Origin: Quercus robur
Taxonomy: Eukaryota; Streptophyta; Magnoliopsida; Fagales; Fagaceae
DNA: 64,000 bases
Direction of reading: 5' to 3'
NCBI RefSeq assembly: GCF_932294415.1
Contig: NC_065536.1
Location: forward strand, 59,731,354-59,795,353
In this document: positions 33,820-45,589 of the stretch, piece by piece
Layout: each line of letters begins with the position of its first letter
How positions within the stretch are numbered: the first letter of the stretch is position 1
Program-made: the position numbers and the translations under genes
Notes under the pieces: generated by a model
Told to the model about the DNA's origin: nothing
Seen by the model: only the letters and a program-made list of their open reading frames with translations
Databases searched by the model: none

Positions 33820-36017
33820 GTTTGTCCAGCCCCGTACTGAATGAAGGGGAGCTTGAGTCCTTGCTAAATGATCCCTCTTTGAAACCTCAAGTTTTGCCAA
33901 CATTTTTTGATATTCGTAAAGGAGTTGATGGTTCCTTGGAAAAGACACTAAATATATATAGTGAAGCTGCTGATGAAGCTGTTCGAAATGGTTCCCAACT
34001 GCTTGTTCTGTCAGACCGTTCTGATGTGCTGGTAAAAAACTTTCACCTTACCTCTGTATTCATCCTGAAGTTATCTTTGTTTTTATATCTCAATCCTTTT
34101 TTTAGCTCATTGAGAGTTTATATCTACTGTGAGCATGAGTTAATTTTATTAAGTTAAAAAGAATTATATTTAGTTAAATGACCATTGAACAGAAACTTTT
34201 ATAGTTCACTACTAGCATTATTCTGATCATACCGATGTTTGAACTTCCTGATTATTATTCGTTGTCCTGCATTTTTCTTGATAAAGTTTTATGGCTTTAT
34301 AAAATATTGTATGTTATGCAAACGATTGCCATTTGTCCTACATGTAGTGGGTCATGTTCTAGTGTGTATGCATGAGTTTTTACGTAAACACACACACACA
34401 CACATATATATGTGCGTGTGTGTGGTACTTTAACGTAATCCTCATTAAAGCCTGGGAGGAAACTTTTTTGTAGACTGATTTTCTTATGTTGGAGCAATGC
34501 GTTGTTTCTTTTTCTTCCAGGAACCAACTCGTCCGGCAGTTCCAATACTTCTGGCTGTTGGTGCGGTTCATCAGCATCTTATTCAGAATGGATTGCGAAT
34601 GTCAGCTTCTATTGTTGCAGAGACTGCACAATGCTTCAGCACTCATCAGTTTGCCTGTTTGGTTGGATTTGGTGCAAGGTAATTTTTCCCTTGTGAAAAT
34701 TTTTAAATAATGGATTTCTTTTTATTTGTTGAAAAAAATTAACAAATATTGTTTCTTGTGCCATATTTTCTTAAAGCATTATTTTATTTGGTCTGATACC
34801 AGTTACTCTAAAATGTTCTCAGATAAATTCACTTTCTGTGTGTTAGTTGCATTATCTTAGACAATTTCATAGATCCTTTATAGTTGACACCTATGAAAAA
34901 AAATAGATCGTTTATAGCTGATCCCACTGTGAGAAGCAAAAAATTAATAATCAATATATATTATAATTTAATTATTGCAATTAAAAATTAACTGCTTTAA
35001 TTTTTTTTTTACTTACAAATGGGGAGGGGGATTTGAACCCATACTCTCTCCATGGAGAGGAGCATACAATGCTACTGAGCCATGAGGCTCTTGGCATTTG
35101 TACGGCATACATAAAATAGAACAAAGTGTATTTCTGTAAATGAAGGAACAGTTTTTTATTACTTATAAAAAAAAAAAGTAGGAATAGTTTCTTGAAAGTA
35201 AAGCTATAAGTTGCAGGGACAAGATTACTTTCTGGAAATGTCTCAGTAGCTGATTAAATCCCGCTAACAGTGTAGAATATTGTAAAAATGCTTTAAATGT
35301 ATAATAAGTCCTTTTTTTTTTTTTTTTTTGCTAAACAATGTATTGCAAACTTCTGTTCCTGTTTTACATGCACGTTTGGTTGTGTTAATGCTTGACCAAA
35401 CTGTCTTATGAAAAGATCTTAGAGGGTTCTACATCCCTCTGAATCAGAATCCTCTTCTTCATCTTCATTCCATTATTTGGGCTTGTTGATACTTTTACGT
35501 CTATTTTTTATCTTGAAAATGCTTAACACTATATCTCTTGAATTATTTTTTCAGTGCCATATGTCCATACTTGGCACTAGAAACATGCCGACAGTGGCGT
35601 CTGAGTAATAAAACCGTAAACAATTATGAGGAATGGAAAGATGCCTACTGTAACAATTGAGCAGGCTCAAAAGAACTTTTGCAAGGTCAGTACATCAATA
35701 TTAGAAGGAATATTTTAGGGATGAAAATATTTTGCTGTAATTTTCTAATGCAATTCATGTAATATTGTTCCCATAGCGTGTGTTGGCCCAATTCAATCCA
35801 GGCACTTATGTCAAGTGCGTTAGAACTTGATGATTCATTTTAGTGAGTTCCACCTTAAGAATTATCCACTTCTGGTTTATCTGTGGTTTCAATAGAAAAA
35901 AATGTTGCTCTATTCCATTGCTTTACTATTTTATACTGATTGTTTCTAATTATTTCAGGCTGTTAAATCCGGTCTTCTCAAAATTCTTTCCAAAATGGGA
36001 ATCTCATTGCTTTCTAG
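33820..36017 (+). pseudogene. Captured ferredoxin-dependent glutamate synthase (Fd-GOGAT) gene segment
   Basis: Four exon-like blocks with intact acceptors and donors: 33820-34031 ([26 protein letters not shown]), 34521-34678 ([29 protein letters not shown]), 35555 to about 35684 ([15 protein letters not shown], then the [13 protein letters not shown] equivalent) and 35959-36017 (SGLLKILSKMGISLLS). These match the central domain of plant Fd-GOGAT in order. The third block carries one extra base near 35620-35625, which throws the frame and creates an in-frame stop. The segment has no beginning or end of the gene, so it cannot make the enzyme. Introns are retained, indicating DNA-level capture. 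Confidence 0.85.
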
Positions 36018-36039
36018 GTATTAACTCTTTTTATTTTTA

Positions 36040-36080
<41 letters not shown>

Positions 36081-36269
36081 TTTAATCATGAATACCTCCG
36101 GTGTACTAGAGTGGCACTAATGTAATACCTGTTTTTTGTTCACTTTGCTAATTATATTCCCATTATACGTATAAAATATTCCTTTCCCATGTATATGAAA
36201 ACAAGAGCTCCTATCAGCAGTCCTGGTTAATAGGCAGCAATTTTGACTAAATATCTAAAATTTGCAGGC

Positions 36270-36530
36270 TTAAGCAAGGGAGAAAGCTGAAAAAGAGGGA
36301 TTTGAAGTAAGCAATCCCAAGACCCAAAATTTGGTGGCTAACACAAAGGCCCTAGCAGAAAATGAAGGGGAGGGACTTGCCAAGGTTACATTTCTTTTAC
36401 TTTTGTGCCTTGATTTATCCACCCCCTAGCTTAAATAAGTGTCCCTGCTCAGCACACTGTAATTCATCTTGATTATTACAGCACAGTTGAAGAGTTGGTG
36501 GAAGTGGGTCCTGAACAATTAAAGGAGGTA
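36270..36530 (+). pseudogene. Unidentified captured exon fragments
   Basis: Exon-like pieces 36270-36379 ([20 protein letters not shown]) and 36481-36526 (TVEELVEVGPEQLKE) end in GT donors. I do not recognise the protein. They may be two consecutive exons of one captured host gene. Confidence 0.35.
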
Positions 36531-36650
36531 AGGAGTTTTTTTTTTTCTTTTTTATAAACCTATAGTTGTAAGACTCCAGAACATATGACCTTACAAGAGT
36601 AATTGTGAATCATTTTCCCCCCTAGTAAAAGATATAAGGTGTTAGCAAAT

Positions 36651-36783
36651 AGCTTTCAATGAAGGGATGATATCCTCCTCCATTAACTGAGGCAGTGGCT
36701 TGGCCGCAGCTTTTGCTGGAGGTTTGGCCTTTGCTGGAGCTTCTTCTTGAGCTGTCTTCACCTCCTTTGTGGGTCCAATGATA
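36651..36783 (-). pseudogene. Unidentified captured coding fragment, minus strand
   Basis: The minus strand reads PTKEVKTAQEEAPAKAKPPA, then LPQLMEEDIIPSLKAI, with good coding character (Ala/Lys/Pro-rich linker followed by an acidic helix) before the frame closes. The source gene is not identified. Confidence 0.35.
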
Positions 36784-37461
36784 ATGTAGTATGCCTTACT
36801 TTGTGATAGTTATTATTAAATTACCATCTCATATATATACACACACACATATATCACCAAATTGTTCATTTTCTTTCCCGGCTGATAATTAGTAGCACAA
36901 AAGTCAATTGTTTTTAAAAAAATAACAAAAAAAAACTACTGGATATGTTGAATTCTCCATTTATTTTTTTGTATCCCTTGATTTGTTATCACTTTTTTGG
37001 CAATTGAACAAGACTCAAAACACAAAATAATAGTCTTTGGTGTGTAGAACAACTCGCTACAGCATATTCCAGAAAATAAGAAAATTACCAAACTACCCCT
37101 AGTTTTAGTAAGACTTTATTAAAACTGAACCAGCAACTTTCTAAAGTAAAGAAACTAAATACTTAGATTTAATAACAACTAAAGTAGCCTTTAAAAGGTG
37201 CCAAAAAGCCCCCCACGTCAAAATTAGTCCATAATTCTAGGTTTACTATTTAATCTTGTTTCTCCTTGAACACTTTACTTTTTGCATCATTAAGCCTAAC
37301 GTATAAGTTATCATTTGTCCTTAATGCCATTATCTTTCAGGTACTTAATATACCGACTAAGATGAATGAGGTGACTAATAACTTATGTTGAATCATTTTG
37401 CTCATACAGTCATTGATAGTCATCCTTTAATACTGATCATTTGTGCATCCTTTTTGTGCAG

Positions 37462-37508
37462 CTGTTGGTGCCATATTGTCAGCAACTGATTCAGTTTGCA
37501 CGCTGCAG
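37462..37508 (+). pseudogene. Captured single exon of an NHX-type Na+/H+ antiporter
   Basis: A 47-bp exon with clean AG and GT borders encodes AVGAILSATDSVCTLQ, matching the conserved transmembrane block (GAIFSATDSVCTLQ) of plant vacuolar NHX exchangers. No neighbouring NHX exons are seen. Short, so identity rests on this one motif. Confidence 0.6.
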
Positions 37509-37663
37509 GTACACGATGTTCATCCTTACATGAATGTTATACATGGCAGCATTTTAGGAGAGCAGCCTCTGTTCATGTTGTGTATCCTCCTTATAGAGCA
37601 TTTTAAAATGCCATTCTTTCACATACTAGTTGATATCTGATTAATGGATTCTGGCTTTGAAAC

Positions 37664-38169
37664 AGGGACAAGGAGCTTGTCATTTCCTTCAATGGGAGGA
37701 TACTCAAGAAATTACCACAATTAATGATCTTGTAGATGAAAGCAAACATGGCATATCTGTAGATTCTACTTCAACAAGCCATGAGTTAGTCACTAAAATG
37801 GGTGATTTGAGTACTAATAATTGAAAGAGGAAGTTTGATTCACTAGAGATGGAAAATCCTCAACATCTCCCAACTTCTGTGGCTGTACATGAACATTTTG
37901 AGAAAGATCAAGAGCCTGTCATAGAGAGGAGTGAACATGATGAGAGTTCAGAGAATTTAACATCTACAAAGTATATTGATCCATCACGAGTTGAGGACTC
38001 TTCAAATCTCCAAGACCTAGCTGTGCTGGAGGTTGAGTTGACTGTAAGTGAACCTTCTGCTCTTACTGTATCTTTGCATTCTTGTTGGCCTTTTGCCAAT
38101 GGTGATTGGTACAGTTTTTGTGTCAATCATAAACTCCTCGTGTATGCACTCCATCTGTGTTCAGTGTGA
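37664..38169 (+). pseudogene. Unidentified captured coding-like stretch
   Basis: Reads GQGACHFLQWEDTQEI after an AG acceptor, then a Ser/Glu-rich stretch with one stop near 37824, continuing to about 38042 (VERSEHDESS-type composition). The source is not recognised. A GRF-type zinc-finger remnant is a weak possibility. Confidence 0.3.
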
Positions 38170-39512
38170 AATGCTCCTGTCTATCATCATTAATTGTCTG
38201 ATATTTAACTAGTTAACACTTGTGACATGGTATGACCTGATTAGACATGGTGTGACTTGGGTGGGGTAGTGTGAGTTGTGAGGGTGGTTTTGATAGTTGT
38301 GGAAAAAAATGCCCACACCTTATATGGAGGAAGTGGGGAATATTTGGCTAAACAAAAACGGGAAGGCTGCTATCCTTATATATGAATTCTCAATTTACAT
38401 GCTGGATTGGCTACATTAATTCTTACATCTAAATTTTGGATGGAGTGAGTGTACTGCTCTCCAACCCCCCACCTCCAATCCTTTTGTTTTACTTGTTGTT
38501 GGCTAGCAAGGTATTATCGGCCAATTGACTATAATTGGAGCCTATCTTTAGCTAAACTAGAGCTTTCAATCTTTTTTGCAACTCAAGTTTGCATCCTTTC
38601 CTGCCATTGTCCTTTCGGTGCTGCAATTCAGATCATTTGTGTCCATTGGTGCAGCCATTGGACAACAACAAATCTTGCACTTGATCATGGCAGCTTGCCC
38701 TGAATTAATGCAAGCCATAAGCCTGTAACCACCAAGAATTAAGCAAGCATCTTCTTTTGCCATATGCCCTTCTGATCAGTTTGTGCCTGTCTGACTATCA
38801 TGATCTGATAGGTACAGGAACATGCCAATTTTGCTGTGTTTGAAGTATTTAGGATTCTAGAAAGAAAAAAAATGATAAAAACTTAGGATTCTTTTTGACA
38901 ATAATCTGAACTTTTTGAATATATTTATATTGTAGCCAAAGAAAGAAAATGGATCGTACTAGATTTAATATAGTACTATATTTGCATGTTTTTAATATAG
39001 TAAACTAGTATGCATCGCACTATATTTGTTGAGCTAATGTCTACCATCCTTTTGTGCCTGAAATCATTTATTTATTCAGCATTCGTTTATTAAATATGTA
39101 GTCACATAAAGAACAAGTTTTCTCATCCATCTGATCTTTCCTTTCCTTTTTTGAACTCTGCTTTTATTTCTTTTAATAAATTGATACCTGTTGTTACTTT
39201 AGTTTTCATTTCATATCCATTCTGTTCTTTTTATTTCAATGTGCTTTTTTTATCATCATCATTCTTGTTGATGTTGATATTATTATTAGAATTATTTTGT
39301 TAAGAGAAATTAAGATTCAATATAAAACGTCATCCAGATAAATTGTATCTTTTTAGTATTGCAGTATCGACATGTCTACAGTATCACATAAGAATTCAGT
39401 TTTAGCCATTACAGCCCTCCTAAAGTTTCATGAATCATCTTTCTGGTGAATAGTTTATGTTTCTAATCCTTTATATTCTCATCATTAATTCATTGGATAT
39501 TTGACTCGGCAG
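38170..39512. other. MULE interior without a supported gene
   Basis: AT-rich with pyrimidine tracts. The short frames here show no recognisable domain. Confidence 0.5.
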
Positions 39513-40617
39513 TATAAGATGGAAGACACTGCTTAGCTTCAATTGTCGGAACCGATTGCTGCTGACTGGTACACCTATCCAGAATAATATGGCAGAGCTG
39601 TGGGCCCTTTTGCATTTTATTATGCCAACCTTATTTGACAGCCATGAACAATTTAATGAGTGGTTTTCAAAAGGGTAAGCATTTTTTCTTTGGTTGGTTC
39701 ATCTTTTCGGTGAGTGTAGCCTGCAGTCTACAGAATTATAATATTTTCCTATCAATGATCTTTTACTGCATTCTATCAGAATCGAGAACCATGCAGAGCA
39801 CGGGGGTACTTTGAACGAGCACCAGCTTAACAGATTGGTGAGTTTGCCTTTTTCAGTATTGTCATTGTGAGAGTGAGCAATAAAGTTTTTTTGTCTACTT
39901 GCTGCCACGTACCATCCGAGACCATATATGTATGCTATTTAAAATAACTACAATAATTCTCAGTTTCTTTTGAGATCATGATCTCTTCTGCCTTCACTTT
40001 TGACCTTTGATATTAATATAACTATATCTTTCTAACTTGTATTTTGGTTGCCTTTTTTCTTACAGCATTCAATTCTTAAGCCTTTTATGCTGCGAAGAGT
40101 TAAAACAGATGTAATTTCTGAGCTGACCAGGAAAACTGAGGTTACAGTGCATTGCAAGTTGAGTTCTCGCCAGCAAGCTTTTTATCAGGCTATTAAGAAC
40201 AAGATATCTCTTGCCGAGTTGTTTGAGGGCAATCGTGGGCATCTTAATGAGAAGAAAATACTAAATTTAATGAATATTGTCATTCAGCTGAGAAAGGTAT
40301 ATTCTCAATTCTATTGGCATTCTGTTTGGTTCCCCTTCTTCATTTAAAAAGTATAACTTATCAACTCTGTGGGGGCAAGAAGTTGTGGAGTTTCATGCAT
40401 TTTGTCTGTCATGTGGAATATTTCTTTTTACTAGTTGTCCATGACATGTGTTCCAATGGTGCAATGGTAGGTGTGTAATCATCCAGAGTTGTTTGAAAGG
40501 AATGAGGGAAGAACATACCTCCACTTTGGGGAGATCCCAAATTCTCTTCTGCCCCCTCCCTTTGGGGAGTTGGAGGACGTGCACTATGCAGGAGGTCACA
40601 ATCCTATAACATACAAG
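39513..40617 (+). pseudogene. Captured INO80 chromatin-remodelling ATPase segment
   Basis: Four exons with GT/AG borders and no internal break: 39513-39674 ([20 protein letters not shown], the Snf2 motif III region), 39780-39837 (ENHAEHGGTLNEHQLNRL), 40066-40296 (ILKPFMLRRVKTDVISEL, KKILNLMNIVIQLRK) and 40471-40617 (VCNHPELFERNEG, GELEDVHYAGGHNPITYK). The order and sequence match plant INO80. Helicase motifs I-II and IV-VI are absent, so it is a fragment. Lying within the MULE with introns retained, it was probably captured as genomic DNA. Confidence 0.88.
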
Positions 40618-41534
40618 GTACGTTCTTAAAGCTTTTTCTGCCTTACATTAATGTTTTTGTTTGTTATATATACTACCAAAACATTAAGGTTCACTGTCAT
40701 GAAAATGCCAACCTTACTAAATACTCAATTCTTAGGTTTCTCTTATAGCTTTAAAAGTGAGGAAAGTTGCTTTGCTTCTTCTTCTTCTTCTTTATTTATT
40801 TATTTATTTATTTTTAATAAAATAAGTGAATACTTCATGCATTTGCACTTGCTTTATGTGTTTGGCTATAGACATGACACATGTACAAAAAAAATTAAAA
40901 AATTAAAATTAATGATTCTTTTTTGTTGATAAGGGCAGATTGTTCTGTATTTTTTTTGAGTTAGGCCAGCAGGCTAATATTTTTTTCTAGGAGGTCATTT
41001 GGTGAGCTCAAATATTTTTTTGTGGGGGAATGGGGGGGGGGGAGAGGGGTGGGCAATTCAATTTTTTCGAATCCCAGCCTTTGGCAGGCCTCTATATATG
41101 TGCGTGTGTGGGTGTTGTAAATGGGAATTCAAATTTTGGTGGGCACCATAGCCACCCAAGGGATATTTTGACTCTTCCAATGTGATGAGAATGCACGCTC
41201 CAGCTTCATTCTCTGCTTTAGTTTATGAGAATAAGGAACTTGAGCTCTTTATAGTTTATGTTTCTCTTGCTTTGTTCTTGCTAACTTGCTGCTTGCCCTT
41301 ATCAGTTATCTGTTAATATATATATTTTTTCTTCCAGTGACAGATTGTATAAGTCAAGTTTTAGGACTTCATATTCTGGGTTGGTTGGGCCGGCTTGCTT
41401 TCCCTCCTCCTCGATGTTTATTAGTTCTTCCACCTCGGCCTCTCTCTTGTGGTAAATACAGATTACATTCCATTTGTTTGGTTTTTTTTCCCTCTTTCAT
41501 CTTTGGTTGTGACTCTGATTCATATTTTTGGCAG

Positions 41535-41970
41535 GTGTTTTCCCTAATTTTGATTCCATATTTGTTCCTCGAGATAAAGATGTGTCTAATTGTGAAGGCT
41601 CTGCTGACCTGCATCATAGTCCTTCAATTGTTAAATTTGATGAGACGTCATCACAAATATCTTGTCGTGACGCTCAGTCTTCGAGTGAATTGTCAATCCC
41701 CAAGAGTCCTTATGTGTTTGGCTAAAAGGTAGCGTAACAACTTTAAACGTGGATGTGCTTGAGCAGACAGTGTTGCATGTTCAAAATCAGCTTCTTACCC
41801 GTCTTGAATCAATGAATCCGCTTCAACACGAGTCCATGACACAGGTGTTTATTGTTTATTGTTTCTCTCTTTTTGGTTGTTTTTTGATGAATGAGCATGA
41901 TTGCACTGATGGTACTGACCAAGCTTCAATTGGAAGTTGTAGCATCAATGCTCAAAGCACGAATAATTAA
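41535..41970 (+). pseudogene. Unidentified captured coding-like fragments
   Basis: After a gcag acceptor near 41532-41535 the frame reads VFPNFDSIFVPRDKD, then SIVKFDETSSQISCRDAQSS, to a stop near 41725. A second piece (VLEQTVLHVQNQLLTRLESM) starts near 41751. Composition looks exon-like but I do not recognise the source. Confidence 0.3.
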
Positions 41971-42764
41971 AGGGCTGATGGTGGATTGACAATATATATT
42001 ACTGCTTGAAGGGGAAGGGAAGGATGTGCATGTGTCTATAGCATTCAGGAAAAATCATAGTTAAGAATTGTGAACATTGGGTTCAATAAAGGCTTTTTAT
42101 GTTTTTTTTTTTTGGGAACAAAAGAACCCTTACAAGTAATATTCTCCCCTAAAAAATAAAATAAATTTTTATTTTTATTTTTTTACCTAAATAATGAGGC
42201 TATTGCATTTACGTGGAGCTCTCTTGCCATTTCTCTTTTTGGTCTTCTATAATTAACTATAATAGGAGGAAAAAAACAACCTTAAAAACAACCTTAACCG
42301 TCCAAGTCACACATCACTCTGACAAAATTTGTTCCTGGCCTGGATATATATGTACTGTTTAAAGTTCATTTCAGTAAGTTAATTCAATCATCACAATTAA
42401 ACTAGTGAGTAGTAAGCAATATAAACTACAAAATTGTGGGGATTTAAAATTGAAAGACAAAATTAAACAGTCATAATATCACAATCTAGAAACAGGTACA
42501 TTAGATATAAAATACTTCAATTACAAGTTCATTCAGTGACAAACAAAATAATAATTGTGTGGATACAACCCAGTAGTAAGTTCAAATACATAATAAAGAG
42601 AACCCCAATTGACATCTACAATGCCATTCCAAACTCGAGTATTTGCATGCCTAGCAAAAATTCAAATATTGTTGTTAGATACCAAAACCCAAAACATACG
42701 TACTAATCTATGCAACTTGGCTAATTGATACAATCATGGCATTTTATATAAAAGCATCACTTAC
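41971..42764. other. MULE interior 3' of the transposase gene
   Basis: AT-rich, with a poly(T) near 42101-42113. It probably contains the transposase transcript 3' end. No other gene supported. Confidence 0.4.
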
Positions 42765-45587
42765 CTAGTTTGGATTATTACTGCTTGTCGAAGCCCCACG
42801 GGAAAGCGGACATCTTCTACGGTTATGCCCATGTTGATGACACAGTCCACAGCTCTGCTTTTGCTGAATCTCCCTCAAGTCAGAATCTGGCCTCCGGCTT
42901 CCCGGTTCTCGCCGGACCCCATCCATCTCATTTCGTATCCTAGACGCCACAGGTCGACCTTTGCCCCGCAACAGTTTTGGGTCAGGCACCCACTTTGGAC
43001 CATCCACATCCCTCCACAATGAATCTGACTTTGGCACCACAAATGCATGTGAGTAGGTGTGAATGGCGTTCACCAAACTATAACATGGGTCAATATATGC
43101 AGTCGCATCTTGCCCCAAGTACTGAAGAGCTTTAATTGCATGTGAACAAGGGATCTTTCTAATTTGCCACTTTCCACAACCACATGTTCTGGCCTTTACA
43201 TTTACTTCATAACTATGGTGTCCCCCTCCAGAGCTATAGATGTTGTATGAAGTAATTACTTGATATATACCATTCTGATTATTAAACGGATTTATTTGGT
43301 GTGAAATTGATTTTTGTAGGTTGTGTCCATAGATTTTTAAGGCATATTTAGTCCATACCTTGTCCTTTGAGAGCTCATGAGTAATTTCTTTGTGTCGATC
43401 ATGGAAATACGCAACAAGTTTGCAATGAGTGAATTCAACCATTGCAGCAATGGGTAGGCCACGGGCACCTTTGAGTACTCCATTGAAGCACTCCGAGACA
43501 TTGGTTGTCATAGCCCCATAACGGTATCCACCATCATGTAGTTGGGTCCACTTGTCTAGATCCTCATTCATTAGATATGTGTATGGCATGATGGATGAGT
43601 CGGGTTCACTTTCCTGCCGCTCGGTTCTCCGTTTCTTCCTAAGGGCCTCGATCTCAGCTTCCTTGATAGGTTGCATGTACAGCTCAAATTTTGATTCCTT
43701 AGTAGCATACCCCGCTTTCAAGGCTAATGACTTTAAAGTGGCGTCCTGAAAATGCGTGTTGAAGTTGCTAGCAACATGTCGAAGGCAATATCTGTGAACT
43801 ACTCGTTGTCGTCCATCATCATGTCTAGGCCAGTTTGCAATTGCACTTTGAATACCCTTATGTCGGTCAGAAATTATACAGATGTCCTTATCTGCTATCA
43901 CATCCCCCAGTGCATTCCTGAGGCGTTCTAAAAACCACCCCCAACTAGACCCTGACTCTTTGTCCACAACAGCAAAGGCAAGAGGCAAAACCTTGTTGTT
44001 GGCATCGGTGGCCATTGCAATCAACAACACCCCTCGATATTTACCATACAAATGGGTCCCATCAATACTGATCACTGGCTTACAATGTCTGAATCCTGCA
44101 ATGCATGGAGCGAAAGCCCAAAATATATAGCGCAATATTGTATCACCGAACTCGTCCCTGGGTATGGTGTGAAACCAGAAACGGGTGCCAGGTTCTTGAT
44201 CCCAGTATGCAAACAATAACTTTTTCAACCTTTCGTAAGACTCTTCCCAATCCCCAAATATCTTTGCAATACCTCGTTGTTTCGCATCCCATATCTTATA
44301 GTAAGAAAGAATATGCCCATAATACTTCCCTTTAATGAAATGTCTGAGGTGATAAATTGTTGCCGTGTGTTTCTCTTTCAACAATGGAACAAATTCTTCT
44401 GCTAGAAAATTACAATCCATCATTCTACCATCAAGGGCCGTGGCAAGGGGCATACAACTATGAGGACCCCTATAAGATGTGACCATCCATAGTCCGAGTT
44501 CAGGCTTCACAACTGCCCCAACGTACCACATGCATGATTCATCGCTGCATTTCACAGACAGTCTACTTGTGGTCGACCTACTAGTCACAAAGTTTCTGTT
44601 ATGCTTTGCGGCGTAAATTGTTAATGCACGTCTCACCGCATCTTTATTAGCAAAAATCAACCCTTTCGCAAAATTCATGTCTGCATTCCAAGAACCAAAT
44701 GATTGCTGAACAACTTCAGGATCAACCATATTTTCCCAAGTATTTTCATAAAATGATGAGGCAGGAGGTTCATAAACGAGGGCCGTATTTGTAACATGCT
44801 GAACTCTAGCATTAGCGTCCTCATCATCTTCATCACATTCAGCCATATCATCAACATGAGGAATGTGAGTAATTTCATGGTCATCAAGACCCCTGTCAAA
44901 GTCACCATCGTCAATCCTCTCTTCATACTCATCTCTATCCTCACAATCTTCCCTAGAACAGTCTTCGTCTTCATCTTCATCTTCAACTACTGGAACTGTA
45001 GAGGATTCACCTCGATGTGTACAAAATTGATCTTCATATCTATTTCCAGGTTCACTCTCAATTGTTACTGGTGTCTCTTGAAAAGGGGGTGTATAGCCTC
45101 CCAATGTGGTGCATTGATCATCTAGGACTGCAAACTGTAGAGATGTAGTTGTTTGTACAATTTCGTCTTCTACGCCGACTTCTGCACGAGGCTCCAAAGT
45201 GACATATAACTCAAAATCTGCTGCTTGTTTCCATTTGTCCATCTTACTAAACATGAATTTCACATGTTTGTCCTCTGTTATCGCCATATATCTGTAATTA
45301 ATGCATTGATTGAGGACTTCATATGGAGAACGGAAAGTAATATGTATGTCATGCAAAGCAGGGTTCACTTGCAACTCTTCCATAATTTTTACTTTCAGCT
45401 CATTCAGGGTCTTTAGCTTACGGCGTATCATCATATAGTAGCACTGGATACCCGGACCTTGAAATGAGGCTCCATCATAAGGGTTGGCATTGCTAAGGGG
45501 TCCACCATAGTATATATTTATATAGATCATTGTCAACCTATAGATCATCAAGTGCAATTGTGTTAGTGACAAATTTATAACGCTCAA
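42765..45587 (-). CDS. MURA/MuDR-type Mutator transposase
   Basis: A 940-codon unbroken minus-strand frame. In order it has a PB1-like N-terminus (ELKVKIMEELQVNP, VKFMFSKMDKW), an acidic linker, a MuDR-type DNA-binding region (GLIFANKDAVRRAL, then VKCSDESCMWYVGA), and a MULE DDE core with VISIDGTHLYGKYRG (first Asp), ICIISDRHKGIQSAI (second Asp) and TTNVSECFNGVLKGAR (probable Glu). These are followed by a SWIM zinc finger (CGCGKWQIRKIPCSH) and a C-terminal CCHC knuckle (CGLCHQHGHNRRRC). It would cut and paste elements carrying the matching TIRs. It reads toward the PMD gene. The real start may be the Met at 45530 (MIYINIYYGGPL), since family proteins often begin like that. All expected catalytic blocks are present. 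Confidence 0.93.
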   Translation of the reverse strand: MSVINLSLTQLHLMIYRLTMIYINIYYGGPLSNANPYDGASFQGPGIQCYYMMIRRKLKTLNELKVKIMEELQVNPALHDIHITFRSPYEVLNQCINYRYMAITEDKHVKFMFSKMDKWKQAADFELYVTLEPRAEVGVEDEIVQTTTSLQFAVLDDQCTTLGGYTPPFQETPVTIESEPGNRYEDQFCTHRGESSTVPVVEDEDEDEDCSREDCEDRDEYEERIDDGDFDRGLDDHEITHIPHVDDMAECDEDDEDANARVQHVTNTALVYEPPASSFYENTWENMVDPEVVQQSFGSWNADMNFAKGLIFANKDAVRRALTIYAAKHNRNFVTSRSTTSRLSVKCSDESCMWYVGAVVKPELGLWMVTSYRGPHSCMPLATALDGRMMDCNFLAEEFVPLLKEKHTATIYHLRHFIKGKYYGHILSYYKIWDAKQRGIAKIFGDWEESYERLKKLLFAYWDQEPGTRFWFHTIPRDEFGDTILRYIFWAFAPCIAGFRHCKPVISIDGTHLYGKYRGVLLIAMATDANNKVLPLAFAVVDKESGSSWGWFLERLRNALGDVIADKDICIISDRHKGIQSAIANWPRHDDGRQRVVHRYCLRHVASNFNTHFQDATLKSLALKAGYATKESKFELYMQPIKEAEIEALRKKRRTERQESEPDSSIMPYTYLMNEDLDKWTQLHDGGYRYGAMTTNVSECFNGVLKGARGLPIAAMVEFTHCKLVAYFHDRHKEITHELSKDKVWTKYALKIYGHNLQKSISHQINPFNNQNGIYQVITSYNIYSSGGGHHSYEVNVKARTCGCGKWQIRKIPCSHAIKALQYLGQDATAYIDPCYSLVNAIHTYSHAFVVPKSDSLWRDVDGPKWVPDPKLLRGKGRPVASRIRNEMDGVRREPGSRRPDSDLREIQQKQSCGLCHQHGHNRRRCPLSRGASTSSNNPN

Positions 45588-45589
45588 TC

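Noticed and set aside
35010-35100. tRNA-like GGGATTTGAACCC box
   Set aside because: It resembles a T-arm, but no acceptor stem, anticodon arm or D-arm can be drawn around it. Probably repeat-derived.
27138-40617. Functional GDSL lipase, Fd-GOGAT, NHX or INO80 host genes
   Set aside because: Each lacks most of its gene, including essential domains, and all lie between the MULE ends. I treat them as captured segments.
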